Of a stretch of 51,372 nucleotides of DNA, positions 8,814-16,793 are shown in pieces. The notes beneath the pieces are model-generated. The model had not been told where the DNA came from and did no database searches. It saw nothing but the letters and a program-made list of their open reading frames with translations. Source of the DNA: Microbacteriaceae bacterium (GTDB lineage Bacteria > Actinomycetota > Actinomycetes > Actinomycetales > Microbacteriaceae). The DNA lies in the NCBI GenBank assembly GCA_025463565.1, contig JAODAT010000021.1, forward strand, positions 1-51,372. Reading direction: 5' to 3'. Each line of letters opens with the position of its first letter. Position 1 is the stretch's first letter. The position numbers were made by a program, and so were the translations under genes.

Positions 8814-10310
8814 CTAGCGCTTCGCGGCCCAGGCCTCGCGCTCCGGCGACGCGGGGTCGTTCACGACCTCACTCGTGGTGTTGAACACCATCGTCTTGCG
8901 CTCCGTCGTGTCGTATTTCGGCCAGCCGGGGTCGCCGGTCTTCGCGAACGCGACCCACGCCGAGTGGATGCTGTTGGCGAGCGACTGCGGAGGGGTCAGG
9001 CCAAGCAGGTCCTCGCCCATCTTTCCCGCATCCAGGATCGTGGCGAAGTCATCCCGCACGAACGGTGTCTCGAGCGCGTGCGCTGAGCCGAGCCCGGCGG
9101 GGAACTGCGGGCTCTCCCAGTGAAACTCGTAGAGCCACGTCGGGTCGCTGCGCTTCTCGACCAGGTCGATGGTCGGCATCCTGAAGCCCCAGTCGGTCCA
9201 CACCGCCTCGACCTCGGCGAAGGTGTTGGTGATCTGGCGCGGCCCGGTGCGGTAGGCGCGGCGGATCGCCGACGTGACGCCCATCGCGCGTCGGAAGAAC
9301 CAGCCGATGAACGGGTTGATGCCGTCCATGCGCCCGAGGGTCTTGAGGAAGCCGATCGTCTCGTTGCGCGTCGTGCCGGTGATGAGAGGCACGCCGTGGA
9401 GGTTCGGGGTGGTGACGAGGTTCTCGGGCAGCGTCGGGGTGCCGAGCACCGCCCGGAACGGGCTGATCCAGAACGCCGTCGACCCGTGCTTGAGCGGGTT
9501 GATGAAGTCGAGGATGAACGGCGTCTCCTCTGCCGTCGATTTCTCGATCGGCACGCTCGCGAATCCTTCGGCGGTGGGAGCGACGCCGAGTCGCTTGGCG
9601 AACCGCTTCGTCCACTTCGTCGCCTCGGCCGGCGTGACGGCGGAGCCGGGATTGCCGCTCTCGGCGATCGCTCGCACGAAGAGCCCCTTCGCGGACGGCA
9701 TCGCGAGCAGGTTCATGACGCTCACTGCACCCCCGGACTGGCCGAAGATCGTGACATTGGCCGGATCGCCGCCGAACGCGGCGATATTGCGCTGCACCCA
9801 CTCGAGTGCCGCGACCTGGTCGCGCAGACCCAGGTTGTCGCGGCCCTCCCCGAGATAGATGAACCCGTCGAGCCCGAGTCGATAGTTGATGCCAACGTGC
9901 ACGATACCGTCGCGGGCGAAGGTCTTGCCGCTGTAGGCGGGGGCCGACCCCGAGCCGAACATATAGCCGCCGCCGTGAATCCAGACCATGACCGGATGCG
10001 GGCCGCTGCCAGGTTTGGGTGTCCAGATCTCGAGGGTGAGACAGTCGTCGCCCTGAACCTCGGGGTTGGATAGGGCATCGATCTCCATGCCCTCCATGTG
10101 CGAGACATCCGGCTGGTACGCGCCGACCCCTCGCACTGTCGCCTGGCGCACGCCCTCCCACTTCTCGGGCGGGTGCGGGGGCAGGAATCGGCGGCTGCCG
10201 AAGGGCGGCGCCGCGAAGGGCACCCCGCGGAACAGGGCGAGATCATCGTGCAGCGCACCCTCGATGACGCCGTATTCGGTGGTCACCTGCACGCCGGTGG
10301 TTACGCTCAC
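8814..10310 (-). CDS. Carboxylesterase/lipase family protein (type B)
   Basis: A 498-residue type-B carboxylesterase related to the convergent neighbour. Features are VPFAAPPFG (about 30-38), GDDCLTLEIWTP, the oxyanion loop IHGGGYMFGSG (about 111-121), the nucleophile Ser192 in GQSGGA in place of the common GESAG, GTTRNETIGF (acid region) and GSAHALETPF with the catalytic His. There is no signal peptide. The GTG start follows CAGGGAG. It is divergent from a small alpha/beta hydrolase across a promoter carrying the 18-bp motif, so it is probably induced with the thiolase/CoA ligase pair. Two distinct esterases imply either an ester with more than one acyl group or two substrates (inference). 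Confidence 0.92.
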   Translation of the reverse strand: MSVTTGVQVTTEYGVIEGALHDDLALFRGVPFAAPPFGSRRFLPPHPPEKWEGVRQATVRGVGAYQPDVSHMEGMEIDALSNPEVQGDDCLTLEIWTPKPGSGPHPVMVWIHGGGYMFGSGSAPAYSGKTFARDGIVHVGINYRLGLDGFIYLGEGRDNLGLRDQVAALEWVQRNIAAFGGDPANVTIFGQSGGAVSVMNLLAMPSAKGLFVRAIAESGNPGSAVTPAEATKWTKRFAKRLGVAPTAEGFASVPIEKSTAEETPFILDFINPLKHGSTAFWISPFRAVLGTPTLPENLVTTPNLHGVPLITGTTRNETIGFLKTLGRMDGINPFIGWFFRRAMGVTSAIRRAYRTGPRQITNTFAEVEAVWTDWGFRMPTIDLVEKRSDPTWLYEFHWESPQFPAGLGSAHALETPFVRDDFATILDAGKMGEDLLGLTPPQSLANSIHSAWVAFAKTGDPGWPKYDTTERKTMVFNTTSEVVNDPASPEREAWAAKR

Positions 10311-10345
10311 ATCGACTCCCTGGTCGCATTTGTCATGACATTCCT

Positions 10346-10380
10346 GTTAGCACTATAAGTGAATGCCCGTTAGCATGCAA
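10346..10380. promoter_or_regulatory. Divergent promoter with shared 18-bp operator, site 2
   Basis: The 18-bp core AAGTGAATGCCCGTTAGC is at 10357-10374. On the minus strand TTGCAT and TATAGT flank a 17-bp spacer made almost entirely of the core, giving a near-consensus promoter for the carboxylesterase. GTTAGC occurs twice, at 10346 and 10369, 23 bp apart or about two helical turns. On the plus strand TTGTCA-N18-TATAAG could serve the alpha/beta hydrolase. Confidence 0.62.
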
Positions 10381-10402
10381 TAAACACTACCCAGGAGGAG
10401 CA

Positions 10403-11122
10403 ATGAAGCTCGCGACCAAGACCACCACGGCAGGGCCGCGTACCGCAGCGCTGGTGCACGGGGCGAGCATGTCGACGCTCATCTGGCGGGACTTCGGAAA
10501 GATCCTCACCGACAAGTACGACATCACCCTCACCCTTGTCGACCTGCGCGGCCACGGCGAGAGTGACCGCGCCGCCGACTACCGGGTGAGTGACTTCGCG
10601 GACGACCTGGTCGAGACCCTGCCCACCGGCCTCGACTTCCTGATCGGCCAGTCGCTCGGCGGTGTCTCCAGCGCGTGGGCTGCCGCCCGGCTGAAGCCGA
10701 AGCGCTACATCGGGTTCGACCCGGCGTTCACCGCCTCACCGTCGGCGGCCTGGGCGCTGAAGACCCTCGGGCCGATCCAGCCGAAGATGCCGACCTGGAT
10801 GTTGCGGGCGATGGGCTCGCCGCCGAAAGGCTCGGCCCCCGACACCCTGGCGCTGTTCCGCGAAAGCTGGAAGAACTGGGACAGCACGATGATGAAACAG
10901 CTGGTGCCATCGGGGGTCGAGCACCCGTTCGCGGTGGTGCCGCCGCCGGTGCCGTCGACGATCGTGCTCGCGGACAAGAGCTTTGTAATCCCGCCAGCCA
11001 TGGCCACCGGTTTCCGCGAGGCGGGCTGGGACGTGCGCGACAAGCCGGGCGCCGTGCACGACATGCACGTGCAGGACCCGGTGGGACTCGCGGCGCTGCT
11101 CGACGACCTGCTGCGGGCCTAA
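10403..11122 (+). CDS. Alpha/beta hydrolase
   Basis: A compact 239-residue alpha/beta hydrolase. The oxyanion region is LVHGAS (about 18-22), DLRGHGESD follows at about 47, the nucleophile Ser84 lies in the GQSLGG elbow, and the catalytic His is probably in GAVHDMHVQDP near the C-terminus. The lid is very short. The ATG follows a strong AGGAGGAG site. It is divergent from the carboxylesterase, with the shared motif between them, and its stop overlaps the convergent TSUP gene by 4 bp. It is probably a soluble esterase or lactonase of the same catabolic set; the substrate is unknown. Confidence 0.88.
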   Translation: MKLATKTTTAGPRTAALVHGASMSTLIWRDFGKILTDKYDITLTLVDLRGHGESDRAADYRVSDFADDLVETLPTGLDFLIGQSLGGVSSAWAAARLKPKRYIGFDPAFTASPSAAWALKTLGPIQPKMPTWMLRAMGSPPKGSAPDTLALFRESWKNWDSTMMKQLVPSGVEHPFAVVPPPVPSTIVLADKSFVIPPAMATGFREAGWDVRDKPGAVHDMHVQDPVGLAALLDDLLRA

Positions 11123-11919
11123 ACGACAGCTGCTTTGGCTCGCAGTCGGATCGCGCGCACCGTCAGCTGGATGACCGTCGCCACCAGCAGAAGGCCGAAC
11201 AGCACCTGGGACACGGTCGAACTCATCGTGAGAGCCAGCAGCACGCCGCCGTATGAGGCGACGATGGCGGCTGCCGCAACGATCGCGCTCGAGCGCCACT
11301 GGATGGTGCCATGGCGCAGGTGCGACGCTGTGCCGGTGCCGCTCGAGACGATCATCATCGCAAGCGAGGTGCCCTTCGCAACGAGCGGCACGAAGCCGAA
11401 ACCGATGGTCAGGGCCGGAATCACGATGATGCCCCCGCCGACACCGAACAGGCCCGACGCGAGCCCGGTGAGCACCCCGACGCCGACCAGCGCGAGCAGG
11501 GTGATCCAGTTCTGCGAGTGATGCCCTCCGATCGCGTCATTCGGGGAGACCAGCGTGCGGACGGCAACCAGGGTGAGCAGCGCTATGAACAGCCAGCGCA
11601 GCAGCCCGACCGGGATGCGACGCACCAGCGAGGCTCCGAGCAGTGCCCCGGGAATTCCGCCGACGGCGAGCGCCGCCGCCGCCAGCAGGTCGACCTGTCC
11701 GTGCAGCAGGTAACCGATCGACCCGACGATCGAGGCCGGAAACACCGCGCTCAGCGATGTTGCCGATGCCTCGCGCTCGTCCATCCTGGCCAGCAGCAGC
11801 AGGAGCGGCACCATCACCACTCCGCCGCCGACGCCGAATGCGCCGGAGAGCAGCCCGCCGATGAGGCCGACGACGATGAGCACTCCCCAGCCGGGGCGGG
11901 ACACGGTCTGGTCGCTCAT
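11119..11919 (-). CDS. Sulfite exporter TauE/SafE (TSUP) family permease
   Basis: A 266-residue integral membrane protein with about eight hydrophobic segments and the internal duplication typical of TSUP proteins. GAFGVGGGVVMVPLL occurs near residue 26 and GLFGVGGGIIVIPAL near residue 160. Family members export sulfite, sulfoacetate or other small anions, but many are uncharacterised. It is the last gene of a minus-strand run with the alpha/beta hydrolase 11 bp upstream, so it may carry an anion linked to that hydrolase, for example a halide or an organic acid (inference only). Confidence 0.9.
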   Translation of the reverse strand: MSDQTVSRPGWGVLIVVGLIGGLLSGAFGVGGGVVMVPLLLLLARMDEREASATSLSAVFPASIVGSIGYLLHGQVDLLAAAALAVGGIPGALLGASLVRRIPVGLLRWLFIALLTLVAVRTLVSPNDAIGGHHSQNWITLLALVGVGVLTGLASGLFGVGGGIIVIPALTIGFGFVPLVAKGTSLAMMIVSSGTGTASHLRHGTIQWRSSAIVAAAAIVASYGGVLLALTMSSTVSQVLFGLLLVATVIQLTVRAIRLRAKAAVV

Positions 11920-11930
11920 CGCGTCTCACG

Positions 11931-12815
11931 CTACGGCCGCGAGGTGAACACTTCCTGCGGTGCGAGGAAGGCCGCAAGCTCTGAGGCGAGTTCGGCGGGT
12001 GCCTCCTCGGCAACGTGGTGATGGGACTCGATGCCGTGGCCGCGAACATCATCCGCCCAGTCGGCCCAGATGCGCAACGGATCGCCGTACAGCTCCTCGA
12101 GGTCGTCAAGCGTCGACCACAGCGCCAAAGCCGGCATTGCGAGCCGACGCCGGGCCGAGCGGTCGGCCTCCTCGTGGGCCCGGTCGATGGTGAGTCCCGC
12201 GCGATAGTCCTCCAGCATTCCGGTCACGACGGCCGGGTCGGAGACCGCCGCGCGCCATTCCCGATAGTTCTCGGCCCCCATCCGGTCGGGATCGCCGGCA
12301 TACCAGCCGAGCGGGTCGGCGTTGATCACGCGCTCCGGCCGCTCCGGCTGGGCGTAGAAGAACCAGTGCCACCACTGGGTTGCGAAGCGGGCGTTCGCGC
12401 GCTGCAGGTGTTCGCTGATCGGGATGCAGTCGAGGAACGCGACCCGCTCGACCGCCTCCGGGTGGTCGAGCGCGAGTCGCAGCGCGACGTAGCTGCCGCG
12501 ATCATGGCCGACGACCGCGAAACCCTCGTGACCGAGAGCGCGCATCAACTGGAGCACCGCGTCTGCCGCGGCGCGCTTCGAGTGTGCGGAGTGGTCGGCG
12601 GTCGGGGTCGGCTTGCCCGATCTCCCGTAGCCGGGAAGGTCGGGGCACACAACGGTGAAGCCCTGGGCGACGAGAAGCGGGGCGACCGCGTACCAGGTGG
12701 ATGACGTGCGCGGGTGGCCGTGCAGCAGCACGACAGCGGGGCCTTCGCCGGCCCACCGCGCGAACAGCGGGGTGCCGCCGGTCTGCACGATTCCCTCCTC
12801 GAAGCCCTCGAACAT
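11931..12815 (-). CDS. Alpha/beta hydrolase, haloacetate dehalogenase-like
   Basis: A 294-residue alpha/beta hydrolase closest in pattern to fluoroacetate/haloacetate dehalogenases. It has HGHPRTSSTW near residue 32, the nucleophile Asp105 in GHDRGSY, a second Asp in FLDCIP (129), the WHWFFYAQP signature (about 149-157), and the C-terminal His in the SHHHVAEEAP segment. In characterised fluoroacetate dehalogenases the carboxylate is held by two Arg in an HDRGxR sequence; here the second is Tyr109. Defluorinase activity is therefore doubtful, and an ester or epoxide hydrolase role remains open. The ATG at 12815 overlaps the DUF6328 stop by one base; a much longer in-frame upstream extension is rejected because it runs through DUF6328. 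Confidence 0.88.
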   Translation of the reverse strand: MFEGFEEGIVQTGGTPLFARWAGEGPAVVLLHGHPRTSSTWYAVAPLLVAQGFTVVCPDLPGYGRSGKPTPTADHSAHSKRAAADAVLQLMRALGHEGFAVVGHDRGSYVALRLALDHPEAVERVAFLDCIPISEHLQRANARFATQWWHWFFYAQPERPERVINADPLGWYAGDPDRMGAENYREWRAAVSDPAVVTGMLEDYRAGLTIDRAHEEADRSARRRLAMPALALWSTLDDLEELYGDPLRIWADWADDVRGHGIESHHHVAEEAPAELASELAAFLAPQEVFTSRP

Positions 12816-13312
12816 CAGGCGTGCCTCCGGTTCGTCAGCACGGCCCGCGGAATAACCACGAGCAGAACGATGAGGAGCGCCAGAACGGCCGCCCCGGCGA
12901 TGATGCCCGCGGTGAGAGTCACGGTGAAGTCGAGCACGAACAGCACCACCCCCGCCGTGAGCACGGACACCAGGACCAGCACCGCCTGCAGCAGCCGGTC
13001 GGCCACGGTGACCATCTCGCGTTTCTCGTGACGGCGGAACAGCATGCGGTGCAGCGCCACGGGTGCGAAGCCCAGCGCGGTCGCGCACGCCGCGAGCACC
13101 AGCAGCACGATGTAGACCACCAGCTCGTAGTGCGGAATCGTCGCGAAACGCTGCTGGAACGGCAGGGTCAGCAGAAAGCCGCTCATGATCTGCGTGCCGG
13201 TCTGGGTCACCCGCAGTTCCTGAAGTATCTCGTTCCAGTTGCGATCGGACCGCTCCGATGTGGTCTCCGGCCGGCCGTCGTGGGCGTCGACATCCGCCGT
13301 TGTGTTTGTCAT
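12815..13312 (-). CDS. DUF6328 family membrane protein
   Basis: A 165-residue protein with a hydrophilic N-terminus of about 35 residues, the conserved LQELRVTQTGTQIMSGFLLTLPFQ-like segment, and four predicted transmembrane helices. Conserved charged positions include RF and RRHEKRE between helices 2 and 3. The family is common in actinobacteria and has no known function. Its stop overlaps the downstream hydrolase start (TGATG), so the genes are coupled. It is divergent from the ArsR regulator, whose palindrome lies in the shared 96-bp gap, so it may belong to that regulon. Confidence 0.8.
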   Translation of the reverse strand: MTNTTADVDAHDGRPETTSERSDRNWNEILQELRVTQTGTQIMSGFLLTLPFQQRFATIPHYELVVYIVLLVLAACATALGFAPVALHRMLFRRHEKREMVTVADRLLQAVLVLVSVLTAGVVLFVLDFTVTLTAGIIAGAAVLALLIVLLVVIPRAVLTNRRHA

Positions 13313-13371
13313 ACCGTGAGCGTCCTCCCGGAACCGGCGGTGATCTAGGGGATTGCACATTCTTATGTACC

Positions 13372-13401
13372 TTGTTTGTTACGTACCCTTATGGGTACGC
13401 T
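13372..13401 (+). promoter_or_regulatory. arsR-family promoter with embedded palindrome
   Basis: TTGTTT (13372-13377) and TACGCT (13396-13401) are 18 bp apart, and the start codon at 13409 begins seven bases after the -10 box, so the transcript is probably leaderless. A perfect palindrome, CGTACCC-TTAT-GGGTACG (13382-13399), fills the spacer and overlaps the -10 box, as expected for autorepression by the ArsR protein. Confidence 0.6.
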
Positions 13402-13408
13402 ATGGAAC

Positions 13409-13732
13409 ATGGATGCCGTACTGCACGCGATCGCCGACCCGAGCCGGCGCATCGTGCTGGCCCAGCTCGCCGACGGTCCGGCGACCGTCACCGAGCTGGC
13501 GGCGCTGCTGCCCATCGCGCGGCCGGGCGTCTCGCGGCACCTCCGGGTGCTGCGCGAGGCCGGGCTGGTCGATGTCCAGAGCGACGCGCAGCGGCGCGTC
13601 TATTCGCTGCGCCCGACCACCCTGAGGCAACTCGACGAGTGGCTTGGTCCGTACCGCGCCCTGTGGGAGCAGCGACTGGATGCACTGCACACCGAAATTG
13701 CACGCGGAAAGAGAGGAAACGACAATGACTGA
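13409..13732 (+). CDS. ArsR family (metalloregulator-fold) transcriptional regulator
   Basis: A 107-residue winged-helix repressor with ADPSRRIVLAQLADGPATVT at about residues 9-28, the recognition helix around RPGVSRHLRVLREAGLV (39-54) and the wing QRRVYSLRP. There are no Cys residues, so it is not a metal sensor of the ArsR/CmtR kind. It belongs to the class that is paired with SRPBCC (AHSA1) genes. The ATG at 13409 matches the domain start and an apparently leaderless promoter. The stop overlaps the SRPBCC gene by 8 bp. Autoregulation through the palindrome just upstream is likely. Confidence 0.92.
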   Translation: MDAVLHAIADPSRRIVLAQLADGPATVTELAALLPIARPGVSRHLRVLREAGLVDVQSDAQRRVYSLRPTTLRQLDEWLGPYRALWEQRLDALHTEIARGKRGNDND

Positions 13733-14231
13733 ACCCCGCATCATCGGCAACCTCCGCGAGGAGAGCGGCAAGGGGGTGGTGCACGTCGAAGACGTGTATC
13801 CGACCGACATCGACGACCTGTGGTCTGCCATCACCGAGCCGGCACGACTCGCACGGTGGATCGGCACGGTCGAGGGCGACCTGCGCGTTGGCGGCGCCTT
13901 CACCGCCAGGTTCACCAGCACCTGGGAGGGCACCGGCACGGTGGATGTCTGCGAGGCGCCGCGCCGACTCGTCGTCACCACCCAGGACGAGGACGAGATC
14001 CCGACCGTGATCGAAGCGCTCCTCACCACCGAGGGCGACGGCACCCGCCTCGTCATCGAAGACCGGGGGCTACCGCTCGAGCACTACGCGGACCACGGCT
14101 CCGGCTGGCAGGCGCACCTCGAAGACCTTGCCGCCCTGATCGATGGCCGCGAACCCGCGAACTGGCACGATCGCTGGGTCGAGCTCACGCCGAGCTACCG
14201 CGAGATGCTGTCCTCGAGTCCGCGGATGTAG
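13725..14231 (+). CDS. SRPBCC (AHSA1-like) domain protein
   Basis: A 168-residue helix-grip protein of the SRPBCC/AHSA1 type. DIDDLWSAITEPARLARWIG occupies about residues 28-47, then the beta-sheet segments VGGAFTARFTSTWEG and CEAPRRLVVTTQDE, and a C-terminal helix GWQAHLEDLAALIDG. These proteins bind small hydrophobic ligands in a cavity, and paired ArsR genes are very common. The ATG lies inside the ArsR stop region (8-bp overlap) after AGAGGAAA, so translation is coupled. Its last 37 bases overlap the convergent mannonate-dehydratase-like gene. Confidence 0.9.
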   Translation: MTEPRIIGNLREESGKGVVHVEDVYPTDIDDLWSAITEPARLARWIGTVEGDLRVGGAFTARFTSTWEGTGTVDVCEAPRRLVVTTQDEDEIPTVIEALLTTEGDGTRLVIEDRGLPLEHYADHGSGWQAHLEDLAALIDGREPANWHDRWVELTPSYREMLSSSPRM

Positions 14232-15217
14232 CCGAGGGCGAACAGGCGACCGAGCGTCGCGTAGCCGGGCCGCTCGTTCGACTCCCCCGCCATCGTCGGC
14301 ACGTGGTCGGGCCGGATCGGGCCACTGAAACCGACGTCGTAGTAGGCCTGCATGCAGGCGGCGAGATCGGTCTGGCCGGCATCGTGGAAGGTCTCGACGA
14401 AATCGTCCGCGGTGCCGACGACGTCCCTGAAGTGCACGAACGCGACCCGGTCGGCCGAGCCGAACTCGCGGATGACGCCGGGCAGGTCATCCGTCATCAT
14501 CGCGAAATTGCCCTGGCAGAGGGTGATCGCGTTCGAGGGGGATGCCGAGTGTGCGAGCACCCTACGGTATGAATCGACGGACGACATGATGCGCGGCATC
14601 CCCCGCACCACCGGCGCGGGCGGGTCGTCGGGGTGCAGCGCGAGCCGCACCCCTGCCTTCTCGGCCTCGGGCAGCACGGCGTCGAGAAAGTATCCGAAGC
14701 CCGACCACAGCTGGTCGGCCGTCACCCCGCCGGGTTCGATCACGTCGCCGAGGCGTTCGGCGTCCTTCCGGCTGAACCCGGTGACGAGGGCGCCTCCGCG
14801 GGTGGGAATGTCTACGGCCGTGCGCGCCCAGCTAGTCTTCGCCATCCAGTTGTAGCAGAGCGTCGATACTCCCAACGCGCCCATGGCGCGTACCTGGATG
14901 ATGAACGACTCGATCTGCTCATCACGACCGGGCAGACCCAGCCGCACCAGATCGAGCGGCGGGGTGTCTTCGATCACGGAGAGCCCAAAGCCGTAGTCCG
15001 CGTACACCTCCTGCTGGTGCGCGATCGCCCTTTCCGACCAGGGGGCGTCGGGGCTGTCGACGCGAAAGCTGGGGCCGCCCTCGCCGATCGAGGCGAACAT
15101 CCGCTGGTCCTGTTCGGCGCCGTCCATGGTCGCGACGATGTCGTCGACACCGCACTGCTTCGCCAGTTTCCAGAGCGGTTCGGGCCGCGCTGAGAGCATT
15201 TCCGTGAGCTGAAGCAT
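14195..15217 (-). CDS. uxuA: Mannonate dehydratase (UxuA) family protein
   Basis: A 340-residue xylose-isomerase-like TIM barrel of the UxuA type, which converts D-mannonate to 2-keto-3-deoxy-D-gluconate. Diagnostic stretches are CYNWMAKTSW (about 120), LALHPDDPPAP (about 195-205) followed by GMPRIMSS, and CQGNFAMM (about 235), containing the expected His, Asp and Cys metal ligands. It is shorter than the roughly 394 residues of E. coli UxuA. It is the last gene of the minus-strand sugar operon, 3 bp behind an SDR that could act as a fructuronate/mannonate oxidoreductase (inference). The gene name is by family; the acid it acts on is not proven. Confidence 0.85.
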   Translation of the reverse strand: MLQLTEMLSARPEPLWKLAKQCGVDDIVATMDGAEQDQRMFASIGEGGPSFRVDSPDAPWSERAIAHQQEVYADYGFGLSVIEDTPPLDLVRLGLPGRDEQIESFIIQVRAMGALGVSTLCYNWMAKTSWARTAVDIPTRGGALVTGFSRKDAERLGDVIEPGGVTADQLWSGFGYFLDAVLPEAEKAGVRLALHPDDPPAPVVRGMPRIMSSVDSYRRVLAHSASPSNAITLCQGNFAMMTDDLPGVIREFGSADRVAFVHFRDVVGTADDFVETFHDAGQTDLAACMQAYYDVGFSGPIRPDHVPTMAGESNERPGYATLGRLFALGYIRGLEDSISR

Positions 15218-15220
15218 TCG

Positions 15221-16030
15221 TCAATCCTTCTGTGGCAGCGGTACGGGCAGCGCCGCGGTGAGGCCGCCGTCGACGCGCAGGTCGACTCCGGTGATGAATG
15301 ACGCGCGCGGAGAGCAGAGGAATGAGATCGCCGCAGCGACCTCGTCGACCTTCGCAATACGCCCCAGCGCGTGCGATGTGCCCCAGTTGGCCAACGTACG
15401 TTCGACGCTTTCGGCGGTGCCGTCGCCGAACAGGGCCGCGGATGCCCGCAGCATGGGCGTGTCGACCGACCCCGGACTCACGCTGTTGACCCGCACCCCG
15501 AACGGCGCCTCGTCGACGGCCATCGATCGCGCGAGTGCGACGAGAGCGCCCTTGCTCGCCGAGTACGCAGCAACCTGCGTCTGGGCGGCCGAAGCCTGCA
15601 CGGAGGCGACGACGACGACGCTGCCGTTCGGGCTCTGTCGAATGAACGGCAGTGCGTGCTTGGACGCGAGGAAGGCACCGGTCACGTTGACGCCGAAGAC
15701 CTCGTCCCAAGTCTGGCGCGAGGTGGAGACGACGTCTCCATAGCGCTGGATGCCCGCCGACAGCACGATCGAGTCCAGTTGTCCGAACGCGGCGATCGTC
15801 TGCTCGACGGCGGCCGCCGCCGTCGTCTCATCGTCGATCGGCCCGTGCACCCCGATCGCCCGGCCGCCGTGGCTTTCGATCTCCGCGACGACGGATGCCG
15901 CTTCGCCCGAGTCGAGCCCGTGGACCGCGACCGCTGCACCCTGTGCTGCGAGTTCCAGAGCGGTGCCGCGGCCGATGCCGCTCGTGCCTCCGAAGACGAG
16001 GGCGACGCGACCCGCGTGCTCCCCGGTCAC
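15221..16030 (-). CDS. SDR family oxidoreductase
   Basis: A 269-residue classical SDR. The nucleotide site is GGTSGIGRG (about 14-22), the usual NNAG is replaced by LSAGI, the catalytic Tyr and Lys are in YSASKGA, and the PGSVDTPM and VDGG motifs follow. Residues after beta-2 (VHGLDSG) do not clearly show an NAD- or NADP-type acidic or basic selector. The GTG start overlaps the stop of the preceding SDR (GTGA). Its position just before uxuA fits a sugar-acid or keto-acid oxidoreductase. Confidence 0.9.
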   Translation of the reverse strand: MTGEHAGRVALVFGGTSGIGRGTALELAAQGAAVAVHGLDSGEAASVVAEIESHGGRAIGVHGPIDDETTAAAAVEQTIAAFGQLDSIVLSAGIQRYGDVVSTSRQTWDEVFGVNVTGAFLASKHALPFIRQSPNGSVVVVASVQASAAQTQVAAYSASKGALVALARSMAVDEAPFGVRVNSVSPGSVDTPMLRASAALFGDGTAESVERTLANWGTSHALGRIAKVDEVAAAISFLCSPRASFITGVDLRVDGGLTAALPVPLPQKD

Positions 16031-16782
16031 GCCGTGCGCTCCGGGACCCGCAAGCCCTTCATGCCGCCATCGACGGAGAGCAGTGTGCCCGTGGTCGAGG
16101 AGGAGAGCGGCGACGCGAGATAGACGATCGCGTGTGCCACCTCGGGCGCGGAGACCAGCCGGCCCATCGGCTGGCGCGCTTTGAGGGCCGCGGCGGCGGC
16201 ATCCGGGTCATCCGCGGCGTCGAGCAGGCGCCCCACCCATGGGGTGTCCGCAGTGCCGGGCGTCACCGCGTTCACGCGGATGCCCTCGTGAACGTGGTCG
16301 GCCGCCATCGCGAGGGTCACGGCCGCGACCGCTCCCTTGCTCGCGGAGTACAGCGCGCGATTGGGCAGCCCCACCACCGCGGCGACCGAGCAGGTGTTGA
16401 CGATGGCAGCGTGCGCCGACTTCCGCAGATGCGGCAGTGCCGCACGGCTGACCCGGGCCAGCCCGACGATGTTCACGTCCAGCACCCGGTGCCACTCGTC
16501 GTCGTCGTTGGCGGCGATGTCACCCGCCGCCCCGATACCGGCGTTGTTGATCACGATGTCGAGCGCCCCGAAGTGCTCGGCCACCGCAGCGACGGCCGCG
16601 TTCACCTGCTCGGTGCTGGTGATGTCGCAGACGACACCGAACAGTCCGTCAGGCAGCCCGTCGACCGCGCGGTCCAGCACCGCGACACGGGCGCCCCGCT
16701 CGACCAGGAGCGCCGCGGTTGCGGCGCCGAGGCCGCTCGCGCCCCCGGTGACGATGGCGACGAGGTCGGTGAATTCAGACAT
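16027..16782 (-). CDS. SDR family oxidoreductase
   Basis: A 251-residue classical SDR with TGGASGLGAA (about 12-21), an Asp at the end of beta-2 (VLDRA) that favours NAD, NNAGIGAAG (about 80), catalytic YSASKGA and PGTADTPW. It is followed with GTGA overlap by the second SDR and lies 11 bp behind the zinc dehydrogenase. Related actinobacterial SDRs in such operons oxidise sugars or 2-keto-3-deoxy acids; the exact step is unknown. Confidence 0.9.
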   Translation of the reverse strand: MSEFTDLVAIVTGGASGLGAATAALLVERGARVAVLDRAVDGLPDGLFGVVCDITSTEQVNAAVAAVAEHFGALDIVINNAGIGAAGDIAANDDDEWHRVLDVNIVGLARVSRAALPHLRKSAHAAIVNTCSVAAVVGLPNRALYSASKGAVAAVTLAMAADHVHEGIRVNAVTPGTADTPWVGRLLDAADDPDAAAAALKARQPMGRLVSAPEVAHAIVYLASPLSSSTTGTLLSVDGGMKGLRVPERTA

Positions 16783-16793
16783 TGCTGCTCCTT

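Noticed and set aside
7356..10310. The two adjacent carboxylesterase genes as an inverted duplication
   Set aside because: They share family motifs but differ widely in sequence, active-site motif (GESAG versus GQSGG) and oxyanion loop, so a recent duplication is not supported.
12816..13358. N-terminal extension of the dehalogenase-like frame
   Set aside because: It passes through the DUF6328 gene in another frame; the alpha/beta hydrolase fold starts at the ATG at 12815.
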